From Haliclona indistincta (lineage: Eukaryota > Porifera > Demospongiae > Haplosclerida > Chalinidae), in NCBI GenBank assembly GCA_964017065.1, contig OZ024787.1, positions 10,775,666 to 10,839,665 of the forward strand: a stretch of 64,000 nt of DNA, given 5' to 3'. This document shows, one piece after another, positions 33,824-46,396 of the stretch (its first letter is position 1; every line of letters begins with the position of its first letter). The notes under the pieces are model-generated. The model had not been told where the DNA came from. It did not search any database and saw only the letters and a program-made list of their open reading frames with translations. The translations under genes were made by a program, and so were the position numbers.

Positions 33824-34980
33824 AGTTGTGTATAGCTTTCATTGCTGCATGCTTCGTAGCAATCTTGCTAGTTGTATCACATCCAGTCAGAGCATGGAGT
33901 GCAGGGAGACACCTTGCAAGAGTGCTGTAGTAAGCTAGGTGTCTCATGCCAACAAAAGACTTGGAAACATTTGATAACTTGCATCTTGCTGCTTTTAATA
34001 GCAATTCCTTCAAAATGATCTTTGAGAAAATTCCCTGCACATCAGCCAATGCATATGGGCATATTATCAATAACAGCTATGGATACAAGCCCCACTTAAA
34101 GATGGTTTAGAAATGAACGCTGAGTCATATGGTTTCACTTTTGTGAAAAAACAAGACTGAAAATTTTATAGTTCCTGGTATTGTTACCCCCCAGCTTGAA
34201 GCCCTTCCTGATCCTTGTACATGTGGTAAACGTGCCCACAAGAATGGATATGTTGCAGGGTAGCAGGAATCAAGTGTTGCAAATACTGCAAGTATAAAGG
34301 AGTTGAATCCTGCATAACAATATCCAGCATTAATTTTTGTGAACACCATTCTTGTAATACTAAATACTGCTTAAGTTTATATTTAAGTGACTCCTCAAGT
34401 TAATAAATATTGTGTCTTTTTGTTGGTAATACCCTGTAGTTGTACTGTTTTCAAACCATCAGAATCTTAAAACATTAAACTCTTCTGAAAAAGATGTAGC
34501 CATTTTTTGTTGTTTTTTTTGCAGTGAATATTGGTTTTGGCACACATCCCAATACATTCCTTAAGGTCATATTACCTTAGAACAGTTGCCAGAAAGTATG
34601 TTACTAAAATGGTTAAGAAGATAAAGCAATTATTGTTAGTGACATTGCCGATAGAAAGGGCGTGGTCTTTTTCGAGTATTTTGCAGTGGATAGACAATTT
34701 GGTACATATCACATCTTATTCCTTAAGGTCAAATTACCCTAAAACAGTTGAGTTATCCTCTCCTAAATTATATTATGCATACAAATCTTAGACAAGGCCT
34801 AGACTACATGTAGGATTAGAGACTGAACACATTAGTGTATAAATAATCGTCACTGTAAGCTGTGTCACTCATGTCATACATTTATTACAAAGTGTTTTCT
34901 TTATTGGGTATTATGATGTATTTTGTCCTAGAAAAAAATTCTACTAGCCGGGATATCGCTATGACATAGAGTAAACCACC
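33824..34980. mobile_element. Right arm of the large inverted repeat and transposon end
   Basis: Positions 33824-33939 carry the minus-strand HALTGCDTTSK remnant. From about 33940 to 34806 an inverted copy of the 29842-30700 arm is inserted (plus-strand remnants FDNLHLAAFNSNSFKM and GHIINNSYGYKPHLK). From about 34807 to 34980 the first strand resumes and matches 21945-22096. All frames are broken. Confidence 0.65.
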
Positions 34981-35740
34981 TATATCCGGCCACCATCTAT
35001 TATCGGCTACTCGTTCGTACACTTGCAAATACGCTACACAGATCAAACTTGACCGACGTATAGACACACACTTCCTCTGCCTGCATTGCAAATATGCAGC
35101 TCGTAACTGCTTCTTTGTCTACTGTGGAGACGAAGAAAGTGGGTAGCCGAAAACATTGATGTTCGACACAAGCAATCTATTATCCGGCACCAGTCCTAGT
35201 GACTGATAGACGAATAGGGCGGGATTGCAAGTCAGTACTGCAAACACCTTTATCCATCAGCATTACAACGAGCTACAATTGAAAAGCTCTCGTCTTGCCG
35301 TCCGGGTAATTTTCTTTTCCAAAAACCCCGGGGTCGAGCAATCTATGTTCGGCAACTCGTGATATTGTTTCAGCGCAATTTATGCTCAAAGAAAACACGA
35401 TTGCGATACAGAAACACCTGAGTAGAGCCATCTCATGTCTATTACAATCACCAAAATTCAGTAACCATGCGTTCGTCTCTTGATCGCGCAAGGTGCAAAC
35501 AGCCCAAATAGTGGGCTTGGCTTCCAAGGAGTAACCCAGTGCTTGTAAAATAAAAAGTAAACCGAGCATTCTAGAAGTTAAATTTGATTCTAAGCCTCTT
35601 TGTCTGTACTCGCAAAGTAGTTTAGCGCTGATCAGTAACTGCATTAGTGATGGATAGTAATTTTATAGAGAAGTCCTCAAATCAGCAAGCACTGTCCATA
35701 TCCATCAGGAGTGCAGTCATTGATCAGCGGTCATTGATAC
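34981..35740. other. Unassigned stretch upstream of unit 7
   Basis: No RTK exon is visible until about 35748. A minus-strand open frame of 123 codons (35273-35644) begins MQLLISAKLLCEYRQRGLES and shows no motif I recognise. The GTAAACCACC..ATCCGG..TATTATCGG pattern at 34970-35015, echoed near 35185 (CTATTATCCGGCACC), hints at a transposon end, but I cannot prove it. Confidence 0.35.
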
Positions 35741-35989
35741 TGACTGTAGGAAGAGATGACTATTATTCATCATTGCACACCATGCCAATTGAAGAGGTTT
35801 GTACAATAATTGTGCAAGCGCATTCTGCTATCACGCACTGCTGGATCAAGTTTATACTACATGCATGTAGGATGATGATTCTCCATATTGGACGCCTGCT
35901 GATGACTGTTCTGGTATCTACGAGCAGTTTTCTAGGAAAGGATTCGGAGAGATAGCACCAGAGCAAATACTGTAAGTATGGAGATTGTA

Positions 35990-37354
35990 GGGTAAGTGGA
36001 AAAACCGGATACGAACGCGAACGCGGAAACGAACGCGAACTCGGAAACGAACTCAAATGTGATCACGTGCTCAATGTAACTGGCAAATCCAGGAAACCGC
36101 GCCTATAATTACTATACTAATAAAACCCAAGACCCTAAAACCTTCGCCTAACAGCGCCCAGTATGGACCTAACAGCGCCCAGTATGGACCTAACAGCGCC
36201 CAGTATGGACCTAACGGTGCCCATTACTATTCTGGCACGTTAGGTTCATACTGGGCGCCGTTAGGTTCATACTGGGCGCTGTTAGGTCCATACTGGGCGC
36301 TGTTAGGCGAATACTGGGCGCCGTTAGGTCCATACTGGGCGCTGTTAGGTCCATACTGGGCGCTGTTAGGCGAATACTGGGCGCCGTTAGGTCCATACTG
36401 GGCGCTGTTAGGTCCATACTGGGCGCTGTTAGGCGAAGGTTTTAGGGTCTTGGGTTTAGTAGTATAGTAATCATGGGCGCGGTTTCCTGTTACATTGATC
36501 ACGTGATCACATTTGAGTTCGTTTCCGAGTTCGTGTCCGCGTTCGTGTCCTGTTGTATCCGGTTTTTCCACTTACCCCGATAAATACGATGCTGGGATGT
36601 ATTTCGCGAGCCTGAGCGAGCACACCCTTCATCTCACAGTGCAATGACAAACATGCAGGGTCACCGTATTTGCGACTGAGATGTACACGTTAAATCTGAA
36701 GAATCATTTATTAATCAGCGTACAATCATACATGGGGTAATATTATCTATTATCTATGCTACATCTCTGTTGTGTGCGCCAGGATACAGTGCATAACTGC
36801 TTCACACCAACAATGGTATCAAGTGTCAGATTTAAAGTGTGCGGCATGTATGTATTGTGCAGCATCCATTCCTGCATGATGTTTAATTGTTATACATGTA
36901 CATCCATTACTGAATATTTCCAATATTTGCAAATTTCTTGCTGCTTTAGTTTTTTATAAGTATGCATGTAACACTGATGAAATCTACAAACCTTAAACTT
37001 CCTTATTCTGATACTGATAAAGTTAATGCTCACATTGTGATGGAGTACTCGCTCAGGCTCACGAAGCACATAGGGGCCAGGTGCTCGTCGCCGGCACTGG
37101 AAGCCTGGAATGACCAGGCTTCCAGTGCGACCAGACTTCCAGTGTATAACCGTTCCAAGCTTCCAGTGTATAACCGCTCTCTGGTTAATGTGCTCTACAG
37201 TTTTTGCCGTGTTTTACCGCACTTTTTAGTTTTTTACCAAATGGAAATTGGAATGGCCGCTCTGGGCTTCCGTACATTTGAGTTCGTTTCCGAGTTCGCG
37301 TTCGTTTCCGCGTTCGCGTTCGTGTCCTGTGGTGTCCGGTTTTTCCACTTACCC
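35990..37354. mobile_element. 1.37-kb foldback transposon in unit 7
   Basis: The left end is GGGTAAGTGGAAAAACCGGA; the complementary end occurs twice, near 36558-36577 and at 37335-37354. The flanks GAGATTGTA (35981-35989) and GAGATGGTA (37355-37363) match at 8 of 9 positions and are read as a target duplication inside the JM3-K1 intron. Subterminal GAACGCGAACGCGGAAACGA-type repeats are on both sides. No transposase is visible; 36578-37275 contains nothing I recognise. Confidence 0.75.
36120..36440. repeat. Palindromic 21-bp minisatellite
   Basis: About four units of CCTAACAGCGCCCAGTATGG on one side (about 36148-36225) face more than ten units of the complement (about 36240-36435) around a short centre, with GTTAGGCGAATACTGGGCGC variants. 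The minus-strand AQYGPNS-type open frame is a consequence of the repeat, not a gene. Confidence 0.85.
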
Positions 37355-38680
37355 GAGATGGTATGTACCTTTAAAAATGTTGATACAAATTGTATTTCCT
37401 GTTTGTACAGAATAACGACTGAACTTGGTTCGGGGCAGTTTGGTCGAGTAAACAGTGGAGTGTGGCACTCTCCTGGAGGGCCTGTGGATGTTGCTGTCAA
37501 AACACTGAAAGAAGAGTCGACAGAAGAGCAGATGATCAAGTTTCTACAGGAAGCAGCCATCATGGGTCAGTTCCATCATCCAAACATTGTCAAGCTACAC
37601 GGAGTAGTCACAGTGGGAGAACCAGTGAGTTAGTCAGTGTGTAGTATGACATAATAATGACTTTGATGTTGTAATCTTTATCACCTACTGTAGGTCATGA
37701 TTGTGCTTGAACTAATGAACCAGGACTTGAGAGATCATTTGTTTACATTGAGACCTATGTATGTCACAATCTAAAAATGAAAATAATTAACAGTTTATAC
37801 AGTCCAGGAAAGCCAGCACCACAATTCCTTCCTCAACAACTGTTGTGGTACTGTCATCAAATTGCCTCAGGTATGGAGTACCTGTCCAAGAAGAGCTTTG
37901 TACACAGAGACCTTGCTGCCAGGAACATACTGGTGGATGATGAGAGAACGTGCAAGGTGGGACTGCATTAACATGACCATGATTCATCAAAGTAATAATC
38001 GCAGATTGCTGACTTTGGTATGTCGAGAGATTTAGAAGATGAAAATTATTACACCTCTAGTGGAGGAATGATTCCTGTGAAATGGACAGCAATTGAAGTG
38101 AGTTAGAACAAATAATGGAGAGTACCGGGAAATTATTTTGTAACAGGCAATTTATCATAGGAAATACTCCACAGCCAGTGATGTGTGGAGCTTTGGTGTG
38201 CTCATGTATGAGATATGGAGTCTGGGACACAAACCATTTGACAATTTAACCAACCCACAGGTATGAATGACCTTCTGAGTATGCATCAAACTTGAATGTA
38301 GTTAATATTTGAATTTTTTTTTCAGACTGTTGAAATAATCAGGATTGGTGTTCGTCTGTCTTCTCCTCCTGGATGCCCCAGAGCTATTTATAAACTAATG
38401 ATACAGTGCTGGTGAGTACTCAATGCAATGCTGCACCTATGGACCTCTTGTTTATTTAGGCATCCTGAGGCATCGGAAAGACCTTCCTTTACGAGCCTTG
38501 TTTTCAAGCTCTCTCAACCAGAGAATCAGCTACTGCTGTGGACAGAAACTTATGACCCTGCCACTCAGTCCACCATGCTGGGTGCTCCTTTGGAGACTGT
38601 ACTTAGTAATCAAAATAAAATTCCATTTAACCAAGGTTATTAACTCACACAGCTAAATAAAACAGGTCCTGAACTCTTGG

Positions 38681-39060
38681 TTGTACCTATACTGGTATCT
38701 GTATCTGTATAGGCGCCTATATTTGTACTATAGGCAAGGATCGGTTATAGGCAATTTAAATGTAGATCATATTTTTATTTTAAAAATCAATACTCAAATT
38801 CAGCAACTGCAAGTTCTTCTTCCAAAACTGTAGCATTTCAACTTTTTCAGCTACAACCCTGTTTCTCTTTTCAACAGCAATGTCTACTTTAACGGAATTG
38901 ATGCAAAAGTGCCTCCAAAATGGGACTCCTGTAGCCATTTTGATCACATATTTGGTTTTGCACATACGCAAAAATAATCTGTATCTGTATCGGCGATATT
39001 GTGTGCCTATATTATCGGTATAGTACTGTATAAGCAAAATACTGTATAGGTACAACACTA
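38681..39060. mobile_element. Second copy of the TTGTACC hAT-type MITE
   Basis: Starts TTGTACCTATACTGGTATCT and ends CTGTATAGGTACAACACTA. It shares TAGGCGCCTATATTTGTACT and the internal TACAACCCTGTTTCTCTTTT block with 1726-1954 but is longer, and its left tip is degraded. About 39061-39372 around it shows nothing coding. Confidence 0.65.
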
Positions 39061-39372
39061 GTCCTGTGTAACTATGTTGAACCATACTGAGATCAATGTG
39101 AACGAGTAATTGCGCAAGCAACAAGCAGCGAACAGTTCAGTTTGCAAGTAGCTCGCACGATCTCGTGTGCATCATGGTACGACCATAAAGATAATCACGT
39201 ATGCAACATACACTGTGAACACAGAACCGTGGTATAAAAATTACTAAGTACTTCATTTTCCATGATATCACGTGGAAAATGTAGTATCACAAGAAAATTT
39301 GTTGTACTAAAATTTCCCGATTTATGGTAATTCTGCCAGTACTATATAAAATTAATGTTTTATGTTTCCAAG

Positions 39373-39848
39373 TAGCTGATGAGGATACACTTGATCTGGA
39401 ATATGACTATACAAGGAATGTTAGTTCTGCTGCGTGTACTGACAGAAAAACACAAGATATTGTTCTTTCCAGTAATTTTAATATGGATGCATGTGGTCAC
39501 ATGAACCAGTCCACTGCAGCTAACAGAACAAGTGAGCGAGACACTAGTGCGATCAGCATGGGTGAGAACATGGCTTATGGTCGCATCAACCAGTCTACTG
39601 CAGCTAACAGAACAAGTGAGCAAGATACTAGTGCAATCAGCATGGATGAGAACATGGCTTATGGTCACATCAATCAGTCTACTGCAGCTAACAGAACAAG
39701 TGAGCAAGATACTAGTGCAATCAGCATGGATGAGAACATGGCTTATGGTCACATGAACCAGTCTACTGCAGCTAACAGAACAAGTGAGCAAGATACTAGT
39801 GCAATCAGCATGGATGAGAACATGGCTTATGGTCACATCAATCATTGA
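39373..39848 (+). CDS. Orphan docking-repeat exon, longest copy
   Basis: The acceptor is TTTCCAAG before 39373; length 476 nt, phase 1. It encodes a VADEDTLDLEYDYTRN opening, then five repeat positions whose tyrosine motifs read CGHM (Tyr lost), YGRI, YGHI, YGHM and YGHI, then stop TGA at 39846-39848. It lies between the unit 7 kinase and the unit 8 D1, with no TM exon visible upstream before unit 7, so as assembled it has no receptor to attach to. It corresponds to the exon at 1-243 in the first block. Repeat unit identity is high, consistent with ongoing homogenisation. Confidence 0.6.
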
Positions 39849-40269
39849 GTCTACTGATCAAGTTAAAACTAATATCAATTTAGCTTATGGACATATACTG
39901 CTGCACAGTAATCAACTTTGAACTGTACATTTATTTTTATAACACAACAAGTAAACTCAGTTATTATAGCTATTACAATTACCTTCTTTGATATTTTAGT
40001 GCTGCCACAATGAACTTGCTGATCATTGTACGTATTCAAAAACTACCTACTTACTAATCATTAGATGGGTTCATTATCTATTAGCTTGTAGTTATCATAA
40101 TTATGTTACCCTTTGCTATTTCATAAACTCTTTAAAAAAAGCTGTTACACTTGTTACTGATTTCTCTGAATTTCTAATCTTCATGAGCAAGGGCTAAATC
40201 AAATTTTATAATCATTAATGTGCTAAAATGCAATGTACTGTAATCCATGTATTTTTACATCCTATTTAG
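39849..40269. other. Flank between repeat exon and unit 8 D1
   Basis: Matches 244-690 after the first repeat exon. It ends in TATTTAG directly before the D1 exon. No leader exon for unit 8 is found in it. Confidence 0.5.
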
Positions 40270-43303
<3,034 letters not shown>

Positions 43304-43447
43304 CTATGATAACACTATAGGAAATGTAGAACATGCAGTGATCTTGTGATTAATTCCTACTAAGGCAGAAATTGACTAATAAAACTACATGTACATGTAC
43401 TGACTGCACGTTGCTACTGTACTGATTACGATGAAGCTAATCGCTAT
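43304..43447. other. 3' flank of unit 8
   Basis: Homologous to 3489-3640 after unit 1, with ACTAATAAAACTACATG, a likely AATAAA poly(A) signal, near 43375-43386. It ends at the LINE insertion. Confidence 0.5.
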
Positions 43448-44609
43448 TTTTTTTTAACGACAAAAAGATACTCAATAGCACTAGACTAATATTAAGAGTA
43501 TCATTAATGAAAGGAAGAGTGAGTGGTAATGTGCGAAGAAAAAAAACAATAAAAGATAAACAACAACAAATAAAAAAAACACAAAGACAGAGACAAAAGT
43601 TAGGTCATTGTACGGCCTGTAATAGTAGATTTAATTTGTTTTTTAAAGTAGTAGAGAGTAGAAAGAGCTTTGGTGGAGTGAGGGAGAGAGTTCCAGAGGT
43701 GGGAGGCAGAAGGGACAAATGAGTGGAAGGAAGCAGATGAACGAGAGAAGGGAACAGAAATGTTTAGTGGGTCAAAGTGGCGGGAGAGTCTAGAGGAAGG
43801 ATTGACAAAAGAGAAGATAAAAGGGGGGAAATAGTGAAGATCATTAAGAAATTTGAAAGTAAGTATTAGTTTAGCCTGAGTGCGGCGAGAGGAGAGGGTA
43901 GGTAAGTTAGTGGAATTGAGAAGAGAGAAATAATTAGAGGACCAGTTTTTAGAGCAGAGTTTGAGGGCGAAGAATTGAACTTTTTCAAGGGAGCAAGAAT
44001 CACCAGAAGAAACAGGAGGAGACCAGACAGAGGAACAATAGGATAAGTGGGGAAGAACAAGAGCACGGTATAGACAGAGAAGAGTTTTTGGGGAAGAGAA
44101 CTGATAAAAGTGACGAAAAATGGTACCTAAAACTTTTCTAGATTTAGAACAGACATACTTAATGTGAGGAGACCAGGAGAGGTTAGAGCACAGGAGTACA
44201 CCTAAATATTTGTAGGAAGACATACACTCTAAACAGTTATTATTAAGAAAAAGAGGAGGGAGAGAAGAGAGGAAGGGTGAAAGTTTGCGAGTGACAATCA
44301 TGTACTTAGTTTTGCTTGAATTAACATTAAGAAGGTGAGTGGAGATGGGGAGCCAGGAGGTGATTAAGTTAATGTTAGATTGGACAGAGTGCATTCAAAA
44401 AGGAGATGAGATGGTGTGAGAGAGAAGAATATCATCAGCATAGAGGGTGAGATTTACAGAAGAAAAAGGGAGGAAAGACAAGTCATTAATGTACAAAATA
44501 AACAGCAAAGGGCCAAGGATGGAACCTTGGGGGACACCAGAAACAGCAGGAGATCTGGAGGAAGAGCAACCATTAACAATAACTTGTTGGGTACGGTTAG
44601 TTATGTTTA
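43448..44609 (-). mobile_element. 5'-truncated non-LTR retrotransposon (LINE)
   Basis: On the minus strand the remaining reverse transcriptase reads RTQQVIVNG...VSGVPQGSILGPLLF...NLTLYADDILLSHT, stops at a TGA near 44394, then continues as a 264-codon frame (43600-44394) with NVNSSKTKYMIVTRK, YKYLGVLL, LYRALVLPHLSYCSSVWSPP and HLWNSLPHS. PQGSILGPLLF and YADD are RT palm motifs; the rest is typical of CR1/Jockey-like elements. The 3' end is a T-run on the plus strand at 43448. GCTAT is present on both sides (43443-43447 and 44610-44614), a short target duplication. The endonuclease domain is missing, so it is dead on arrival. Confidence 0.88.
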
Positions 44610-45097
44610 GCTATAATTCGTCAAATTTCCTTGCAGGCGAACTTCAAAAATACCCACAGCAGATTGCCTAGTAGCTTGAAGGTGAGATTTATAGCAGTGC
44701 AGGTCCGCGCGAGGAAGCTAGCTACTCGTTGCATACTGACATTGTAGACAAGCCTGGTTTAATTAAATAATCACACCATGTGGTCAGCACTGTTTGGCTT
44801 CTGATTGCATAACTAAACAGCATCTGCTTGTGATATTTGAATGCTGCATGCCATGTTCTGTTATAGCATTATAGCTGCAGTTAATGTGTGTTGTTGAAGA
44901 ATGTGTGGTTATTCTCGAGCACCATGTTAAAGACCGTCTGCCTCTTTACTGCATTCTGACCTAACTGCATCTTTGATTCACTTAATAAATCCCCACAGGA
45001 AATGTAAAACAACTGCATGAGATTGGGTACTGTGACGTGTTACCCGCGTCATTCCGCACAAATTAATGTTAAGCTGCGGAAACCATCACACACTTAT
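44610..45097 (+). promoter_or_regulatory. Repeat-derived spacer and distal upstream block of unit 9
   Basis: Homologous to 4058-4740 in front of unit 2. It includes TGTAGACAAGCCTGG, GGCTTCTGATTGCATAACTA, TGACGTG at 45033-45039 and GCGTCATTCCG, and is cut at CACACTTAT (45089-45097) by the next element. The proximal part resumes at about 46351. Confidence 0.5.
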
Positions 45098-46350
45098 ATT
45101 AGGGAGACACGGTAGTGTCTCCCTATGTAGGGTTGAACGAGAAAACAAGATGGCGGCTACATACAATGTATTAGCGTTCAAACGCTGATATTTCGCCTGG
45201 TGATGAATTTTATACGTCCAAAGACACTTAAATCTGCTATCTGGTGTTGCCCCATCTTACAGTAGCAAGGAGATTGCTCGAGATTGTTACTAAAGTGACG
45301 AACCTGGAAACGGTGAAAATCGAGTTTCGTCATCTTCGTTTTCTTCTTTCTTCTTTCTTCTTTCTTCTTTCTTTCTTCCACTCGCCTAGCACCTTTACGT
45401 GAGCAGTGCCGAGACCAAAACACCCACGAACAGTCGTGAAATTCTCCTGGCATGTGCCTTTTGAACTTAGTTTTTAGCGAAACGGCGATATAAATTCCGC
45501 GATTTCTCGATCGTGATCCATTGTCAGCTAAGTGTTAGACGCCATTAATAATATAGTGGTTGCGCAATACGCACGTGACCAAGCTGTGGTTAGCGCACGT
45601 GACCAAACACAAACTTGAGTATCGCCACGCCGTATAGATCACGGAGAACACATATTTGTCTGGAGTCTTCGAAGAACAGTAAGCTAGCAAGCGCAGAATC
45701 ACCATTCTGCCTTGCCAGATAATTATAACCGCCGTAAACAAGTGTGGGCGGGGCTCGTATGCACTGTATTCATGCATGCGTAGGCGAGCTGATATCTACA
45801 GCATAAGAATTATTTAGCTACAAGTTTAAAATTGTTAATAATAAAGAAAAGTCATCAACAACAGGAAAACCAAACCAATGGTGGAAACAAAGATGGCACA
45901 GTAATTGCATGATATTGAACTGTACTTCACTGAAAAAGAAAAAAAGGACACAAACAAGAAAATTAAAAAGATTTCTATCGAAATCAAAAGGATGTAGGGT
46001 TGTGAAATCTACCACTGGTCAACAATGTAAACTAACAAGGAACAAGCATGGAATGGTAACACGATTGACTTGCTAACAGACCATAGATCCCTACATCAGT
46101 GGCTGTACAGTACTACATAAGCTGTCACAAGCTGAATGCACTTCAGGTGTCAGTCAACAGCAACAAGCTAAGCTGAACTAGCTATAGTCAACTACAGCAG
46201 CCACTGATGTAGGGATCTATGGTCTGTTAGCAAGTCAATCGTGTTACCATTCCATGCTTGTTCCTTGTTAGTTTACATTGTTGACCAGTGGTAGATTTCA
46301 CAACCCTACATCCTTTTGATTTCGATAGAAATCTTTTTAATTTTCTTTTA
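45098..46350. mobile_element. 1.25-kb insertion splitting the unit 9 upstream block
   Basis: The sister of 19130-20518. It starts with the hairpin AGGGAGACAC..GTGTCTCCCT, has a short TTCTTTC array (45345-45376) and ends in a palindrome with arms at about 45955-46106 and 46198-46347. Unit 10 shows the empty site CACACTTATGTAAGTTC at 51060. TTAT may be duplicated (45094-45097 and 46348-46351). No coding capacity is seen in it. Confidence 0.78.
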
Positions 46351-46396
46351 TGTAAGTTCTTGCCAGCGGCATAATTATCGTCGATGGTCCGCTATC

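Larger units (their letters stand above)
35748..38643 (+). pseudogene. Unit 7: headless kinase with a chimeric C-terminus
   Basis: JM remnant about 35750-35796 ([16 protein letters not shown], start replaced by foreign sequence); JM3 35871-35971; K1 37411-37624; K2 37694-37758; K3 37803-37956; K4 38005-38097; K5 38147-38260; K6 38326-38411; K7 38460-38643. All exon lengths are standard and the kinase motifs ([29 protein letters not shown]) are intact. K6 has RLSSPPGCPR where others have [10 protein letters not shown]. No leader, ectodomain or TM exon is present, and the JM3-K1 intron carries a 1.37-kb foldback insertion. K7 switches after GAPLET into LSNQNKIPFNQGY and a stop, a piece copied from a stalk/TM exon like that of unit 5. 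Without a promoter or receptor part it is probably a pseudogene, although the kinase frame is open. Confidence 0.78.

Noticed and set aside
36211..36571. Minus-strand frames with AQYGPNS or MDLTAPS repeats
   Set aside because: They follow from a 21-bp satellite whose unit is a multiple of three; the array is palindromic and lies in a transposon.
36962..37633. 223-codon protein leading into the unit 7 kinase
   Set aside because: The first part is transposon and intron sequence that happens to be open; the kinase frame starts at the K1 acceptor at 37411.
39324..39848. The 174-codon frame as an independent small gene
   Set aside because: Its first part extends upstream of a clear splice acceptor (TTTCCAAG), and homologues in units 2 and 9 are the last exon of a receptor.
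43600..44394. Host gene on the minus strand
   Set aside because: Motifs are those of a LINE reverse transcriptase, with an in-frame stop, 5' truncation and a target duplication.
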